This document shows, one piece after another, positions 52,226-61,271 of a DNA stretch of 64,000 nucleotides. Source of the DNA: Mycetocola saprophilus (GTDB lineage: Bacteria > Actinomycetota > Actinomycetes > Actinomycetales > Microbacteriaceae); contig NZ_JOEC01000001.1 in assembly GCF_000718085.1 (NCBI RefSeq), positions 186,001 through 250,000 on the forward strand, in the 5' to 3' direction. Under the pieces are notes generated by a model that saw nothing but the letters and a program-made list of their open reading frames with translations, did not search any database and was not told the DNA's origin. The position numbers and the translations under genes were made by a program. Position 1 is the stretch's first letter, and the number at the start of each line of letters is the position of its first letter.

Positions 52226-53553
52226 GCCGCTGTGTCAGAATGAGGGACATGAAACTCAGACGGGGGTGGGACCTTGCGGTTTCCGCCTGCATGGTGCTGC
52301 TGATCCTGCTGGCCTTCGTCTCGGTCACCCACGAGGGTGCCTCGCGGCTGGATGTGGGAACCCGCGCGGTTCTGATCGCCGTGGGCCTGGGGGCCCTGGC
52401 GGCCTACTATCTGCTGTGGGCGCGCCCCCGCAACGAGTCCAACGCGGTGGGATGGGGTGCCGCCTGGGTGATCCCGATTGGTGCGCTACTCACCTTCGCC
52501 AGCCCCTCGATGTTCACCGCCCAGGTAATCCTGTATCCGATGATCTGGGAGGGCAATGCCCGGCCGCGCCGGCCGCTGATCCTCTCGGGGATCGCCGCCA
52601 TCGCGATGACCACGACCTCGATCCTCGGCACCGAGGGGCCGGACTGGCCGGGGAATGCCCTGGTCATCGGCGCCGTGTCCTATGCGTTCAACCTGGCGAT
52701 GGGACTGTGGATCTCGGGCATCTCCCGGGTGAGCGCCGAGAACGCGCGCCTCTACGACCAGCTGCGCCTGCGGCAGGAGGAGATCGCCGCGCTCAACCGC
52801 GACGCCGGTGCCATGCACGAGCGGGGGCGTCTCTCCCGAGACCTGCACGATACCGTCGCTCAGACCCTGACCGGCGTGGTGATGCTCTCGCGCAGCGCAC
52901 TGCGTCAGGCCGAGGCGGGTTCACCCAAGCTTGTGGACACTGTGCGGCTGATCGAGTCCAGCGCCGCCGAGGCGCTCGCCGAAACCCGGGCGATGGTCGC
53001 GACCGCCTCCTCGCTCGAGGAATCGACCTTCGCCGAAACCCTGGAGCGCTTCTGCACCCGGTTTGCCCGGGAAACCGGGATCGCCGTGGACCTGGAATTC
53101 TCGCTGGATCCTGGGCTTGTACTGTCCCGCGCCGAGGAGGTCATCCTGCTGCGCTGCGTCCAGGAGGGGCTGGCCAACGTGCGCAAACACTCGGGGGCCA
53201 ATACCGCGTGGGTGCGCGTGGCCTCGGGCCGGGCGAGCGTGCGACTCGGGATCGCGGATAACGGTCGCGGCCCGATCACCGCGGCCCCCGAGCCACACGC
53301 ACCGGGGGAGGAGGCCGCCACCGCTCAGCCGACCGGTGGGCAGTTTGGGCTCGCCGGTCTGGCCGAACGCCTGGGAGGGGTGGGCGGCACGGTCGCCCTG
53401 ACTGCACAGCCCGAGGGCGGGGCTCTGCTGAGCGTCGAGCTTCCGCTGAGTGCCGATCCGGGCACCGCTCCGAGCTCCGATCCCCACACTGATCCGAGCA
53501 TCCGTCCACATATTCGTCCGAGCGCCGTTCCGAGCACCGAGGAGCAATCATGA
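52222..53553 (+). CDS. Sensor histidine kinase (NarL/LuxR partner type)
   Basis: Encodes 443 residues from ATG 52222, which overlaps the permease stop; ATG 52240 and ATG 52249 are later options. About six helices (residues 15-165) form the sensor part with no large external domain, so it may sense the membrane or the ABC exporter itself. The HisKA_3 motif ERGRLSRDLHDTVAQTL contains the phospho-acceptor His209, and the ATPase has NVRKHSGAN and DNGRG. Odd: the C-terminal 35 residues are a Pro/Ser/Asp-rich tail (DPGTAPSSDPHTDPSIRP). It overlaps its response regulator by ATGA. Confidence 0.93.
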   Translation: MSRCVRMRDMKLRRGWDLAVSACMVLLILLAFVSVTHEGASRLDVGTRAVLIAVGLGALAAYYLLWARPRNESNAVGWGAAWVIPIGALLTFASPSMFTAQVILYPMIWEGNARPRRPLILSGIAAIAMTTTSILGTEGPDWPGNALVIGAVSYAFNLAMGLWISGISRVSAENARLYDQLRLRQEEIAALNRDAGAMHERGRLSRDLHDTVAQTLTGVVMLSRSALRQAEAGSPKLVDTVRLIESSAAEALAETRAMVATASSLEESTFAETLERFCTRFARETGIAVDLEFSLDPGLVLSRAEEVILLRCVQEGLANVRKHSGANTAWVRVASGRASVRLGIADNGRGPITAAPEPHAPGEEAATAQPTGGQFGLAGLAERLGGVGGTVALTAQPEGGALLSVELPLSADPGTAPSSDPHTDPSIRPHIRPSAVPSTEEQS

Positions 53554-54191
53554 CCGCCGAGCTACGGGTTTTTGTGGTGGACGATCACCCGATCGTGCGC
53601 GCCGGAATCTCGGCGACCCTGGAGGACGCCGCGGGGATCACCGTGGTGGGCACCGCCGCGAGTGGACCCGAGGCGGTCGCGCGGGTGCGCGCGATTCCCA
53701 CCGACGTGGTGCTGATGGACCTGCGCATGCCCGGCGGAGACGGGGTCGCGGCAACCGCGCAGATCCTCGCCCACTGCCCGGACACCCGCGTGCTGATCCT
53801 CACCACGTATGAGAGTGATGATGCGATCCTCGACGCGATCGAGGCGGGGGCCGCCGGCTACCTGCTCAAGGCCGCGCCCGAGGAGGAGATCATCGCCGGC
53901 GTGCGCGCGGTCGCCGCGGGCAAAACGGTGCTGGCGCCGGAGATCGCCGCGGCCCTGGTGTCGCGGATGCGTCAGCCCGCCGCGCCCACCGGCCCCACCC
54001 TCACCCCGCGCGAGCGCGAGGTACTGGCTCTCGTTGCCCAGGGGCGCACCAACGGGCAGATCGCCCTGGGGCTGCACGTCTCCGAGGCCACAGTCAAAAC
54101 ACACCTGGTGCGCATCTTCGACAAGCTCGGCGTGGGCGATCGCACCCGTGCGGTGACCCTGGCCCTGGAACTCGGCCTCCTCCGCGACTAG
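53550..54191 (+). CDS. LuxR-type response regulator
   Basis: Encodes 213 residues. The receiver domain (5-120) has the acidic pair VVDDHP, the phosphorylation site Asp57 in VVLMDLRMPGGDG and the Lys in GYLLKAAP. The DNA-binding domain (about 148-205) is a LuxR/FixJ helix-turn-helix: LTPREREVLALVAQGRTNGQ and VSEATVKTHLVRIFDKLG. It is the partner of the upstream kinase and probably regulates the exporter operon in which it is the last gene. Confidence 0.96.
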   Translation: MTAELRVFVVDDHPIVRAGISATLEDAAGITVVGTAASGPEAVARVRAIPTDVVLMDLRMPGGDGVAATAQILAHCPDTRVLILTTYESDDAILDAIEAGAAGYLLKAAPEEEIIAGVRAVAAGKTVLAPEIAAALVSRMRQPAAPTGPTLTPREREVLALVAQGRTNGQIALGLHVSEATVKTHLVRIFDKLGVGDRTRAVTLALELGLLRD

Positions 54192-54264
54192 CGCTCCGGG
54201 CATGATCAGCTCACCGATCCTGAGCGTTTGGGGATAGTCTCCGGGGTTTGCACGGATGTTTTCC

Positions 54265-54270
54265 TATATT
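54265..54270 (+). promoter_or_regulatory. -10 element of the glutaminase gene (leaderless start)
   Basis: TATATT ends 6 nt before ATG 54277. This supports that ATG as start rather than the in-frame ATG at 54256 and suggests a leaderless mRNA. Confidence 0.5.
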
Positions 54271-54276
54271 GGAATC

Positions 54277-55560
54277 ATGCACACGCCTATCCCGGACTAT
54301 CTGCACGAAGTACTCGAGAACACGCGGGACGACGGGGAGGTTGCGGCCTATATCCCCGAGCTCGCGCGGGCGAATCCCGATCTGCTGGCCAGCGCGCTGT
54401 GTATGTCCGACGGCAAGATCTATGCGGCCGGAGACATCCACGAGCGCTTCACCATCCAGTCGATCTCCAAGCCGTTTGTCTATGCCCTCGCCCTTCAGGA
54501 GCGCGGGTTTGAGACGGTCTTGGACAGGATCGGGGTCGAGCCCAGCGGGGAGAGTTTCAACTCCGCCTCCCTGGATCCCCGCACCCAGCGTCCCGAAAAT
54601 CCGATGGTCAACATCGGCGCGATCGCGACCCACGCGCTGGTGCGACCCGAGGCCAGCCGGGACGAGCGGTTCGAGGCGGTCCGGGCCGGTCTTTCGGCGT
54701 TTGCCGGCCGCGAGCTCGACGTGGATGAGGCGGTCTACGCCTCGGAGATGGGTACCGCGTTTCGCAACATGTCCCTCGCCTATCTGGTGCGTTCTGTCGA
54801 CGGATTCACCCAGGACCCCGCGGACATCGTCGAGGGGTACACCCGTCAGTGTTCGATCCTGGTGGATGTGCGGGACCTGGCGGTCATGGCCATGACCCTG
54901 GCCAACGCGGGGATTAACCCGATCACCCGGGAACGGGTGGTGAACGAGCACGTGGCTCAGCAGGTCCTCTCGGTGATGACCACCTGCGGCATGTACGACG
55001 CCGCCGGGGACTGGATGACCCAGGTGGGCATCCCCGCCAAATCCGGGGTGGCCGGCGGCATCATCGGGGCACTGCCCGGGCAGGTGGGGGCGGCGGTATT
55101 CTCCCCGCGGCTGGACCCGGTGGGCAACTCCGTGCGCGGGGTGCAGGCATTCGAACGCTTCTCCGGCGACATGGGGATGCACCTGCTGAAGTCCCCGCCG
55201 CTCTCCCGGGACGTGATCCGGCACGCTAATCGGCGGGTGTCCGGGCAGGGGGAGTTCCACGTGATCGAGTTGCAGGGTCCGCTGCGCTTCTCGAGCGCCG
55301 AACGGGTGATGCGCGAGCTGGAGCAGATCCCCAACGACCGCCAGGCCATCGCGCTGGATCTGGCCCGCGTCTCCTCGGTGGATGATGTGAGCCGGCGGAT
55401 GCTGATGGAGGGTCTGCGACGACTGATCCTCGAGGGTCACGCGGTGTACCTGGTGGATCCGCGCTCCTCGATTCCCAACCGGGACCTCGGCGACGGAACC
55501 TTCCCCGCCGATGCGGCCTCCCTGGAGACGCTGGGTCTCGCGCTTACCGAGGGCAGCTAG
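54277..55560 (+). CDS. glsA: Glutaminase with C-terminal STAS domain
   Basis: Encodes 427 residues. The beta-lactamase-fold glutaminase domain (1-305) is clear: SALCMSDGKIYAAGD, the catalytic SxxK in IQSISKPF (Ser62, Lys65), NPMVNIGAIA, GTAFRNMSLAY, VMTTCGMYDAAGDW and KSGVAGGIIG. It converts glutamine to glutamate and ammonia. Residues about 320-425 (FHVIELQGPLRFSSAERVMR, AIALDLARVSSVDDVSRRML) form a STAS domain like those of SulP carriers and anti-sigma antagonists. This fusion is known in some bacterial glutaminases and probably adds regulation. A terminator-like stem (55587-55613) follows. Confidence 0.93.
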   Translation: MHTPIPDYLHEVLENTRDDGEVAAYIPELARANPDLLASALCMSDGKIYAAGDIHERFTIQSISKPFVYALALQERGFETVLDRIGVEPSGESFNSASLDPRTQRPENPMVNIGAIATHALVRPEASRDERFEAVRAGLSAFAGRELDVDEAVYASEMGTAFRNMSLAYLVRSVDGFTQDPADIVEGYTRQCSILVDVRDLAVMAMTLANAGINPITRERVVNEHVAQQVLSVMTTCGMYDAAGDWMTQVGIPAKSGVAGGIIGALPGQVGAAVFSPRLDPVGNSVRGVQAFERFSGDMGMHLLKSPPLSRDVIRHANRRVSGQGEFHVIELQGPLRFSSAERVMRELEQIPNDRQAIALDLARVSSVDDVSRRMLMEGLRRLILEGHAVYLVDPRSSIPNRDLGDGTFPADAASLETLGLALTEGS

Positions 55561-55586
55561 CCGCCCGGGCCCACTCGTCCGGGCCA

Positions 55587-55613
55587 CCCGTGCGCGCCGA
55601 GTGTACGCACGGG
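55587..55613. terminator. Hairpin between glutaminase and SDR genes
   Basis: CCCGTGCG (55587-55594) pairs with CGCACGGG (55606-55613) between two convergent genes. It has no T run. Confidence 0.5.
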
Positions 55614-55629
55614 CGCGGAAGCCGACACC

Positions 55630-56520
55630 CTAGTCGGCGGCGAGCGCCACCTTCAGCGCCGAGGCGGCATCGGGATGGCTGAACTCGAAGCCCTCACCCT
55701 GCAGCACGGCCGGGTGAATGTGCTGGTCTACCAGCAGCAGATCCTCGGCCGCATTCTGCAACAGCAGGCGCAGCGCAAACGCGGGGGCGGGCAGCCAGTA
55801 GGGACGTCCCAGGTTTTCGGCGAGCGCCCGACCGATCTCGCCCGAGGTGGCCGCCACCGGGCCGGTGATGTTGACCGGGCCGGACAGGGTTGAGGTGAGC
55901 AGGAACTCCAGTGCGCGCACCTCGTCCTCCAGGGACACCCAGGGCCAGACGTTTTTGCCCGAGCCGAGCGGGCCGCCGAGGCCCAGCTTGGCGAGGGTCA
56001 GCATGGGGCCGATGGCACCGGCCGGATCCAGCACGATGCCGGTGCGGGCAAGTACCACGGTGCAGCGATCCGAAGCCTCCAGCGCGGCGGCCTCCCAGCG
56101 CTGGGTCAGCTCGGCGAGGAATCCGGTGCCGCCGGTGCTCGACTCGTCCAGGTCGATGCCGGGGCGGGATCCGTAGAATCCCGAGGCCGATGCGTTGATC
56201 AGGATCCGCGGGGGAGTGGCGGCGGTACGAATGGCGCGCACGATGGTCTGGGTCCCGTTGAGTCGGGAGGAGAGCAGGGTGCGCTTATAGCTCGCGGTCC
56301 AGGGGAGCTTGCCGATGCTGGCCCCACCGAGATTGATCACGGCTTCGATGCCGTCCAGGGCGTCGGCTGGAAGGAAGTGCGCGTCGGGATCCCAGCGCAC
56401 CTCGTTCTCGGCGGCGGGCTCGCGCCGCACGAGCACCCGGAGGGAGTGCCCGGCGGCGCGCAGCCTTGCCTGCAGGGCGGAACCGATCAGACCGGAGGCA
56501 CCGGCCAACAGAATGTTCAT
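55630..56520 (-). CDS. TIGR01777-type NAD-dependent epimerase/SDR protein
   Basis: Encodes 296 residues from ATG 56520, with GGGGTGTG upstream. The extended SDR fold starts with ILLAGASGLIGSALQARLRA (NAD(P) loop) and contains AVINLGGASIGKLPW, the active-site region INASASGFYGSRP, LARTGIVLDPAGAIGPML and the C-terminal LQNAAEDLLLVDQHIHPAVL typical of the YfcH/TIGR01777 family. The substrate is unknown. It lies 20 bp after the OsmC gene on the same strand and is probably co-transcribed. Confidence 0.93.
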   Translation of the reverse strand: MNILLAGASGLIGSALQARLRAAGHSLRVLVRREPAAENEVRWDPDAHFLPADALDGIEAVINLGGASIGKLPWTASYKRTLLSSRLNGTQTIVRAIRTAATPPRILINASASGFYGSRPGIDLDESSTGGTGFLAELTQRWEAAALEASDRCTVVLARTGIVLDPAGAIGPMLTLAKLGLGGPLGSGKNVWPWVSLEDEVRALEFLLTSTLSGPVNITGPVAATSGEIGRALAENLGRPYWLPAPAFALRLLLQNAAEDLLLVDQHIHPAVLQGEGFEFSHPDAASALKVALAAD

Positions 56521-56540
56521 GTTCACACCCCGCTTTCTGG

Positions 56541-56966
56541 CTAGGCCAGGCTTGCTTCGAGGGTGATCTCGATGCCGGCCAGGGCGGCCGATACCGGGCA
56601 ACCGGCCTTGGCCTCGGCGGCGATGCGGTCGAAGTCCTCGGCCGAGATGCCCGGCACGGTCGCGTTGACCAGCAGGTGGCTGCCGGTGATGCCGGTGCCC
56701 GGAACGAAGGTGACGGCGGCGGTCACGTGCAGGCGCTCGGGGGTGAAACCGGCCTCGGTGAGCATGTTCGAGAAGGCCATCGAGTAGCAGGACGAGTGTG
56801 CCGCGCCGATGAGTTCCTCGGGGGTGGTGACCTTATCCGAACCCTCGGATCGGGCCTTCCAGTTCACCGGAAGGTTCGCCGCGGAGGACGAATCCAGGTT
56901 CACGGTGCCCGAACCCTCAAACAGGGACCCGGTCCAGACGGTGGTTGCTTCGCTGGTAATTGCCAT
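56541..56966 (-). CDS. OsmC family peroxiredoxin
   Basis: Encodes 141 residues from ATG 56966, with GGAGGA 5 bp upstream. OsmC/Ohr proteins reduce organic hydroperoxides with two cysteines, visible here in HSSCYSMAFSNML and AKAGCPVSAAL; other motifs are VTTPEELIGAAHSSC and the N-terminal TVWTGSLFEGSGTVNL. It is closer to OsmC than to Ohr from the SDKVTTPEELI block. It diverges from thyX; the 281 bp between them hold no other gene. Confidence 0.94.
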   Translation of the reverse strand: MAITSEATTVWTGSLFEGSGTVNLDSSSAANLPVNWKARSEGSDKVTTPEELIGAAHSSCYSMAFSNMLTEAGFTPERLHVTAAVTFVPGTGITGSHLLVNATVPGISAEDFDRIAAEAKAGCPVSAALAGIEITLEASLA

Positions 56967-57235
56967 GGTGTCCTCCACAGGTAGCTGATGGTGGCCGTCG
57001 AGCCGAACGCCCGACAGGCCTCGTGTATGCCGAGCCTAACGCTTTCACGGCGGGCACGCACCTTCCTTTCTGGCGTTTTTCAGGGACCGCTGTGGGCAAC
57101 CGGTCGCGCCCCCGCACGCCGCGCCCGAGACAAAAAATCTGGGGGCCGGGCGGATGCCGGTCAAACTTCCCGAAGGAGGGGACAATTCGAGGGTGAAGTC
57201 CCGCCCACTTCGATCCCAAAGCGCATCGCACGCGA

Positions 57236-57241
57236 TAGGCT
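57236..57241 (+). promoter_or_regulatory. -10 element of thyX (leaderless start)
   Basis: TAGGCT ends 6 nt before the GTG start codon. GGAG lies only 2 nt from the GTG, too close for a normal ribosome site, so a leaderless transcript is likely. Confidence 0.55.
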
Positions 57242-57247
57242 GGAGCC

Positions 57248-57973
57248 GTGTCAGAGATCGAATTCCGCAGCGAAATGACGGTGGAACTGGTTCGTTCAAA
57301 CGCCAGTGACGCCGATGTCCTGTTTGCAGCCCGGGTGTCCACCCAGGGTGAGCAGACCCTCGAATCCGCCCAGAGCGGTGACGAGGCCACGAGCCGCGAC
57401 CGCGGTCTCATCAACTACCTCATGCGAGACCGTCACGGTTCCCCGTTTGAGCACAACTCGATGACCTTCTACGTGCAGGCACCGATCTTCGTGTTCCGCG
57501 AGTTCATGCGTCACCGCATGGCCTCCTATAACGAAGAGTCGGGCCGCTACCGTCAGCTGAACCCCACCTTCTACGTGCCCAACGAGCAGCGCAACCTGGT
57601 CCAGGAGGGTAAGCCCGGCGCGTACAACTTCCTGCCCGGTACCCCCGAGCAGACCGCGCTGGTGCAGGCCGAGGCCGAGGCCCAGTCGATCGCCGCCTAT
57701 GAGTCCTACCAGCGCATGCTGGAGGCCGGCGTGGCCCGCGAGGTTGCCCGCATCGTCCTGCCGCTGAACCTGTACTCCTCGATGTATGTGACCGTGAACG
57801 CACGCTCGCTGATGAACTTCCTCAGCCTGCGCACCAAGCGTGAGGGCACCCACTTCCCCTCGTTCCCGCAGCGCGAGATCGAGATGTGTGCCGAGCAGAT
57901 GGAGAACTTCTTCGCCGAGCTCATGCCGCTCACCTATGAGGCGTTCAACAAGAACGGCCGCGTCGCCCCGTAG
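57248..57973 (+). CDS. thyX: FAD-dependent thymidylate synthase
   Basis: Encodes 241 residues from GTG 57248. ThyX makes dTMP from dUMP using FAD, NADPH and methylene-tetrahydrofolate. The ThyX motif RHRxxSxNExSxRY is present as RHRMASYNEESGRY (residues 88-101), with RDRHGSPFEHNSMTFYVQAP before it and LYSSMYVTVNARSLMNFLSL toward the end. In related genomes dapA usually follows; here an ABC importer operon follows. Confidence 0.97.
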   Translation: MSEIEFRSEMTVELVRSNASDADVLFAARVSTQGEQTLESAQSGDEATSRDRGLINYLMRDRHGSPFEHNSMTFYVQAPIFVFREFMRHRMASYNEESGRYRQLNPTFYVPNEQRNLVQEGKPGAYNFLPGTPEQTALVQAEAEAQSIAAYESYQRMLEAGVAREVARIVLPLNLYSSMYVTVNARSLMNFLSLRTKREGTHFPSFPQREIEMCAEQMENFFAELMPLTYEAFNKNGRVAP

Positions 57974-57988
57974 GGACACACGGATCCA

Positions 57989-58019
57989 AACGACCCCCGG
58001 ACATCGTCCGGGGGTCGTT
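57989..58019 (+). terminator. Intrinsic terminator after thyX
   Basis: Perfect 14-bp stem AACGACCCCCGGAC/GTCCGGGGGTCGTT (57989-58002 with 58006-58019), ATC loop, then a T-rich stretch. Confidence 0.92.
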
Positions 58020-58563
58020 CTGTATTTTGGGGTGCGGACCCGGGCAGCCGGTGCATGATCGGGGGTCCGCCGGGATGTGTCCGAGCCCGCACGGAGGCAG
58101 GCTCGCGGCCGCCGCGTAATAATCACGGCACCCGAACAAAATCGCGAAAATCCGCGTGTTTTCGGCGTTTAGCCAAGAAATCTCCACGCCCTCCGGGGCA
58201 GATAACGTCATCTATTGCAACCGGGCGTAATACTCCGTCACGCCAAAATGACCCCCGCCCGAGGGGCTGGTACCGTGGCGCTATGACCCCGCAGAACATG
58301 ATGCCAGCACGAGCGCTTTCGCGTCTCTGTTGCCGGGCACTCATGCCGTAGCGGGATCGCCCCGCTCCCTCGCCGCGCCCTCCCCGCCCGGCAGACCGTC
58401 TCTGCGGTTTCGGCCGCCGTCGCAGCATCGCCCGCTCCGGGCACCCTGCGCTGCACCATCCTCGCTCACTCGCGTGACCACACCGCGAACGTGCTCATTG
58501 GTGCACCCTGCCGCGCCCCCTTCGCGACGCCCTGGACTCCATCCCTCCCCAGAAAGTATCCCG
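58020..58563 (+). promoter_or_regulatory. Long leader region of the ABC importer operon
   Basis: Between the thyX terminator and the substrate-binding protein lie 544 bp whose only coding candidate is the leader ORF at 58283-58351. The first 225 bp contain nothing I recognise. A promoter is proposed with ATGACC (58248-58253) and TACCGT (58271-58276) at 17-bp spacing. Beyond the leader ORF, 58352-58460 is rich in C and poor in G on the coding strand, a composition that fits Rho-dependent termination. Confidence 0.5.
58283..58351 (+). CDS. Short Cys-Cys leader peptide (putative attenuator)
   Basis: A 22-codon ORF starting MTPQNMMPARAL and ending RLCCRALMP, with two consecutive Cys codons (TGT TGC) at positions 16-17. 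TACCGT ends 6 nt before its ATG, and no ribosome site is present, so it is probably leaderless. Short leaderless ORFs with Cys runs in mycobacteria and leader peptides in Streptomyces sit before sulfur-uptake operons and sense cysteine by ribosome stalling. Here the downstream operon encodes an ABC importer and a flavin monooxygenase, which fits. Actual translation is not shown. Confidence 0.55.
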   Translation: MTPQNMMPARALSRLCCRALMP

Positions 58564-60195
58564 ATGTCTCGACGTACCACCCTCCTTGCCCTCCCCGCGC
58601 TGATCGCGGTGTCGGCGCTGGCCCTGACCGGCTGCTCGGCCCCGAGCGATGCCGCCCCGGTTGATGGCGGCTCGATCACCTACGCCACCGGTAAGGACAT
58701 CACCTGCCTCGACCCGCACGTGGGAGGCGACATGCCTCAGGCCACGATCGCCGCCCAGTACCTCGACTCCCTGGTGGCTCAGGACGATAAGGGCGCGATC
58801 CACCCGTGGCTCGCCAAAAGCTGGGAGACCAGCGCCGACGGTCTCACCTGGACCTTCCACCTGCGCGACGACGTGAAGTTCACCGACGGCACCCCGTTTG
58901 ACGCGGCGGCGGTCAAGGCCAACCTCGACCACATGGTCAACCCGGCCACCCAGTCCGGCACCGCCGGAGGTTACCTGCGTCAGTACGTGAAGACCGACGT
59001 GGAAAACCCGACCACCGCCGTGGTGACCCTGAACAAGCCGTACCAGGCGTTCCTCGAGGTGCTCGCCCAGCCCTTCCTCGGCATCGAGTCGCCCACCGCC
59101 CTGGCCCGTCCGCAGGCCGAGAACTGCGCCTCGCCGGTGGGATCCGGACCCTTCAAGATCGTGGGCTACACCCCGCAGCAGGAGGTCAAGCTGGTGCGCA
59201 ACGACGGGTACAACAGCCCGCCGCCGTTTGCCAAGAACAAGGGCCCGGCAAAGATCGCGAACATCACCTGGAAGATCATTCCCGAAAACGCCACCCGCTA
59301 CGGCGCGCTGCGCACCGGGGAGGCCGACATCATCGACTTCCTACCGCCGGAGAACTTCGCCGAGGCTAAGGCCGACAGCACGATCGCGCTGAGCCTGACC
59401 GACCGTCCCGGTAACCCGACCGCGCTCCAGCTCAACACCACCCGGGCACCGTTCAACGACGAGGCCGTGCGCCGCGCCTTCCTCACCGCCTCGAACACCG
59501 AGGCCAGCGTGAAGAGCGCATTCCTGGGGACCGCCTCCTACGCCGGTGGTCCGCTGAGTTCGGTCACCCGGTTCTATGACAAGGACTATGAAAAGACCTA
59601 CGCGTTCGACCTGAAGAAGGCCAATGATGCGCTGGATCAGGCGGGCTGGACCGAGCGCGACTCGGCCGGGTACCGCACTAAGAACGGCACCCGCCTGACC
59701 GCCGTGCTCCCGCTGACCCCCACCAGCTGGCCCGCCGCCACGGTCGAGCTGCTGACCCAGATCCAGGCTAACGAGAAGAAGGCGGGCATCGAGGTCAAGA
59801 TCGAAAACGTGGATGACGCGACCGCCAATAAGCGGGGCAACACCTTCGACTACGACCTGCGGGTGGGTTACTGGAACACCAACACCGCCGACGTGCTGCG
59901 GATCGTTTTCTCCAGCGCCGCCCGCGAATCCGCCGGATTTGTGCCCAACGGGGCCGGCTATGCCAACCCGGATCTGGACAGCATCCTCGATCAGGCCCTG
60001 GCCACCACCGATGACACCACCCGCGGCGAACTGTACAACAAGGCGCAGAAGATCATCGACGATGCGGCGATCAGCCTCTCGCTCTACAACCAGAGCACCC
60101 AGCTGGCCAGCCGCAAGGATAAGGTAACCAACGTGGTGGTGGAGCCCTCACTCAAGCTGCCCTACCTGTACGACGCTCAGGCGGTGGCGAAGTAG
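58564..60195 (+). CDS. ABC transporter substrate-binding lipoprotein (family 5)
   Basis: Encodes 543 residues from ATG 58564. The signal peptide ends in lipobox LTGC (Cys24), so it is a membrane-anchored solute receptor. The mature protein has SBP_bac_5 features: DPHVGGDMPQ, the GLTWTFHLRDDVKFTDGTPFD block (only partly quoted), VGSGPFKIVGYTPQQEVKLVRN and LQLNTTRAPFNDEAVRRAFL. The family binds peptides, nickel, glutathione or other small molecules. The genes that follow suggest a sulfur compound. Its TAG overlaps the permease GTG. Confidence 0.93.
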   Translation: MSRRTTLLALPALIAVSALALTGCSAPSDAAPVDGGSITYATGKDITCLDPHVGGDMPQATIAAQYLDSLVAQDDKGAIHPWLAKSWETSADGLTWTFHLRDDVKFTDGTPFDAAAVKANLDHMVNPATQSGTAGGYLRQYVKTDVENPTTAVVTLNKPYQAFLEVLAQPFLGIESPTALARPQAENCASPVGSGPFKIVGYTPQQEVKLVRNDGYNSPPPFAKNKGPAKIANITWKIIPENATRYGALRTGEADIIDFLPPENFAEAKADSTIALSLTDRPGNPTALQLNTTRAPFNDEAVRRAFLTASNTEASVKSAFLGTASYAGGPLSSVTRFYDKDYEKTYAFDLKKANDALDQAGWTERDSAGYRTKNGTRLTAVLPLTPTSWPAATVELLTQIQANEKKAGIEVKIENVDDATANKRGNTFDYDLRVGYWNTNTADVLRIVFSSAARESAGFVPNGAGYANPDLDSILDQALATTDDTTRGELYNKAQKIIDDAAISLSLYNQSTQLASRKDKVTNVVVEPSLKLPYLYDAQAVAK

Positions 60196-61271
60196 TGTCC
60201 GGCACCGTTTCGCCGGGCTCGGTCCCGGAGATCGCCGATCCCGGCGTGGACGCCCAGTCGGTGCAGGTTCCGGCCGCCGCCTCGGCCGCGGGGTTTTCCG
60301 CGCCCGCCGCGGGCCGCGGCTCGCGTCCGAACCCGGTCTGGCGAATCGGTGCCCGCCTCCTCGGGGCCCTCGCGGTCCTCTTCGCCGTGGTCACCCTCAC
60401 CTACTTCGCCCTGAAGCTGGTGCCGGGTGACCCGGTGCTGGCGATCCTCGGCGGGGGAGGGGCCGCCCCGAGCGACGCCACCGTCGCCGCGGTGCGCGCC
60501 CAGTACGGCCTGGATCTGCCGGTGTATCAGCAGTACCTCAACTACCTGGCGGGTGTGTTCCGCGGGGATCTGGGTACCTCCTATATCTTCAAGCGCCCGG
60601 TGCTGGAGTACCTGGGCCCGCAGATCTGGCCCACCCTCCAGCTGACCCTCGCCTCGGTGGCGCTGGCCTGGCTGATCTCGCTCGCGCTGACCCTGCTCAC
60701 GGTGCGCCGCGGGCGCGTGGCCGACGCAATCGGCAACGCGGTCGAGGTGCTGTTTGCGGCGATCCCACCGTTCTGGATCGGCATCATCCTGCTGGTGGTG
60801 TTCTCCTTCACGCTGGGCTGGTTCCCGGTCGCCGGGAACGCCGACCTGCGCGCGCTGGTGCTCCCGGCCCTCGCCCTGGCGATTCCACTAGCCGGGTTCC
60901 TTGCCCAGGTCACCCGGTCCTCGTTTGCCGAGGCGCTGGATCAGCCCTTCGTGCTCTCGGCCCGCGCCCGCGGTGCCAGCACCACCGGGGTGCGGATCCG
61001 GCACGCGCTGCGTCACGCGCTGCTGCCGGGCCTCGAACTCTCGGGCTGGGCCGTCGGGTCGCTGATCAGCGGCGCGGTTGTGGCCGAGGTCATCTTCTCC
61101 CGGCAGGGCCTCGGCCGGGCCCTGGTGGATGCGATCGTCGCCCGCGATACCCCGGTGGTCCTGGCCGTGGTGGTGTTCATCGCGCTGGTCTACGTGGTGG
61201 TCAACATCCTGGTGGAACTGCTGGTGCGCGTGGTGGATCCGCGCCTGATTCGAAAGCGAGCCGCAGCATGA
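60195..61271 (+). CDS. ABC transporter permease, DppB-like
   Basis: Encodes 358 residues from GTG 60195 (TAGTG overlap with the receptor gene). A 45-residue Ala/Pro-rich N-terminal extension precedes six helices. The DppB hallmarks are TYFALKLVPGDPVLAILGGG, AQYGLDLPVYQQYLNYLAGV and FRGDLGTSYIFKRPV; the coupling loop contains LSARARGASTTGVRIRHALR. It forms the channel with the next protein. It overlaps it by ATGA. Confidence 0.94.
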   Translation: MSGTVSPGSVPEIADPGVDAQSVQVPAAASAAGFSAPAAGRGSRPNPVWRIGARLLGALAVLFAVVTLTYFALKLVPGDPVLAILGGGGAAPSDATVAAVRAQYGLDLPVYQQYLNYLAGVFRGDLGTSYIFKRPVLEYLGPQIWPTLQLTLASVALAWLISLALTLLTVRRGRVADAIGNAVEVLFAAIPPFWIGIILLVVFSFTLGWFPVAGNADLRALVLPALALAIPLAGFLAQVTRSSFAEALDQPFVLSARARGASTTGVRIRHALRHALLPGLELSGWAVGSLISGAVVAEVIFSRQGLGRALVDAIVARDTPVVLAVVVFIALVYVVVNILVELLVRVVDPRLIRKRAAA

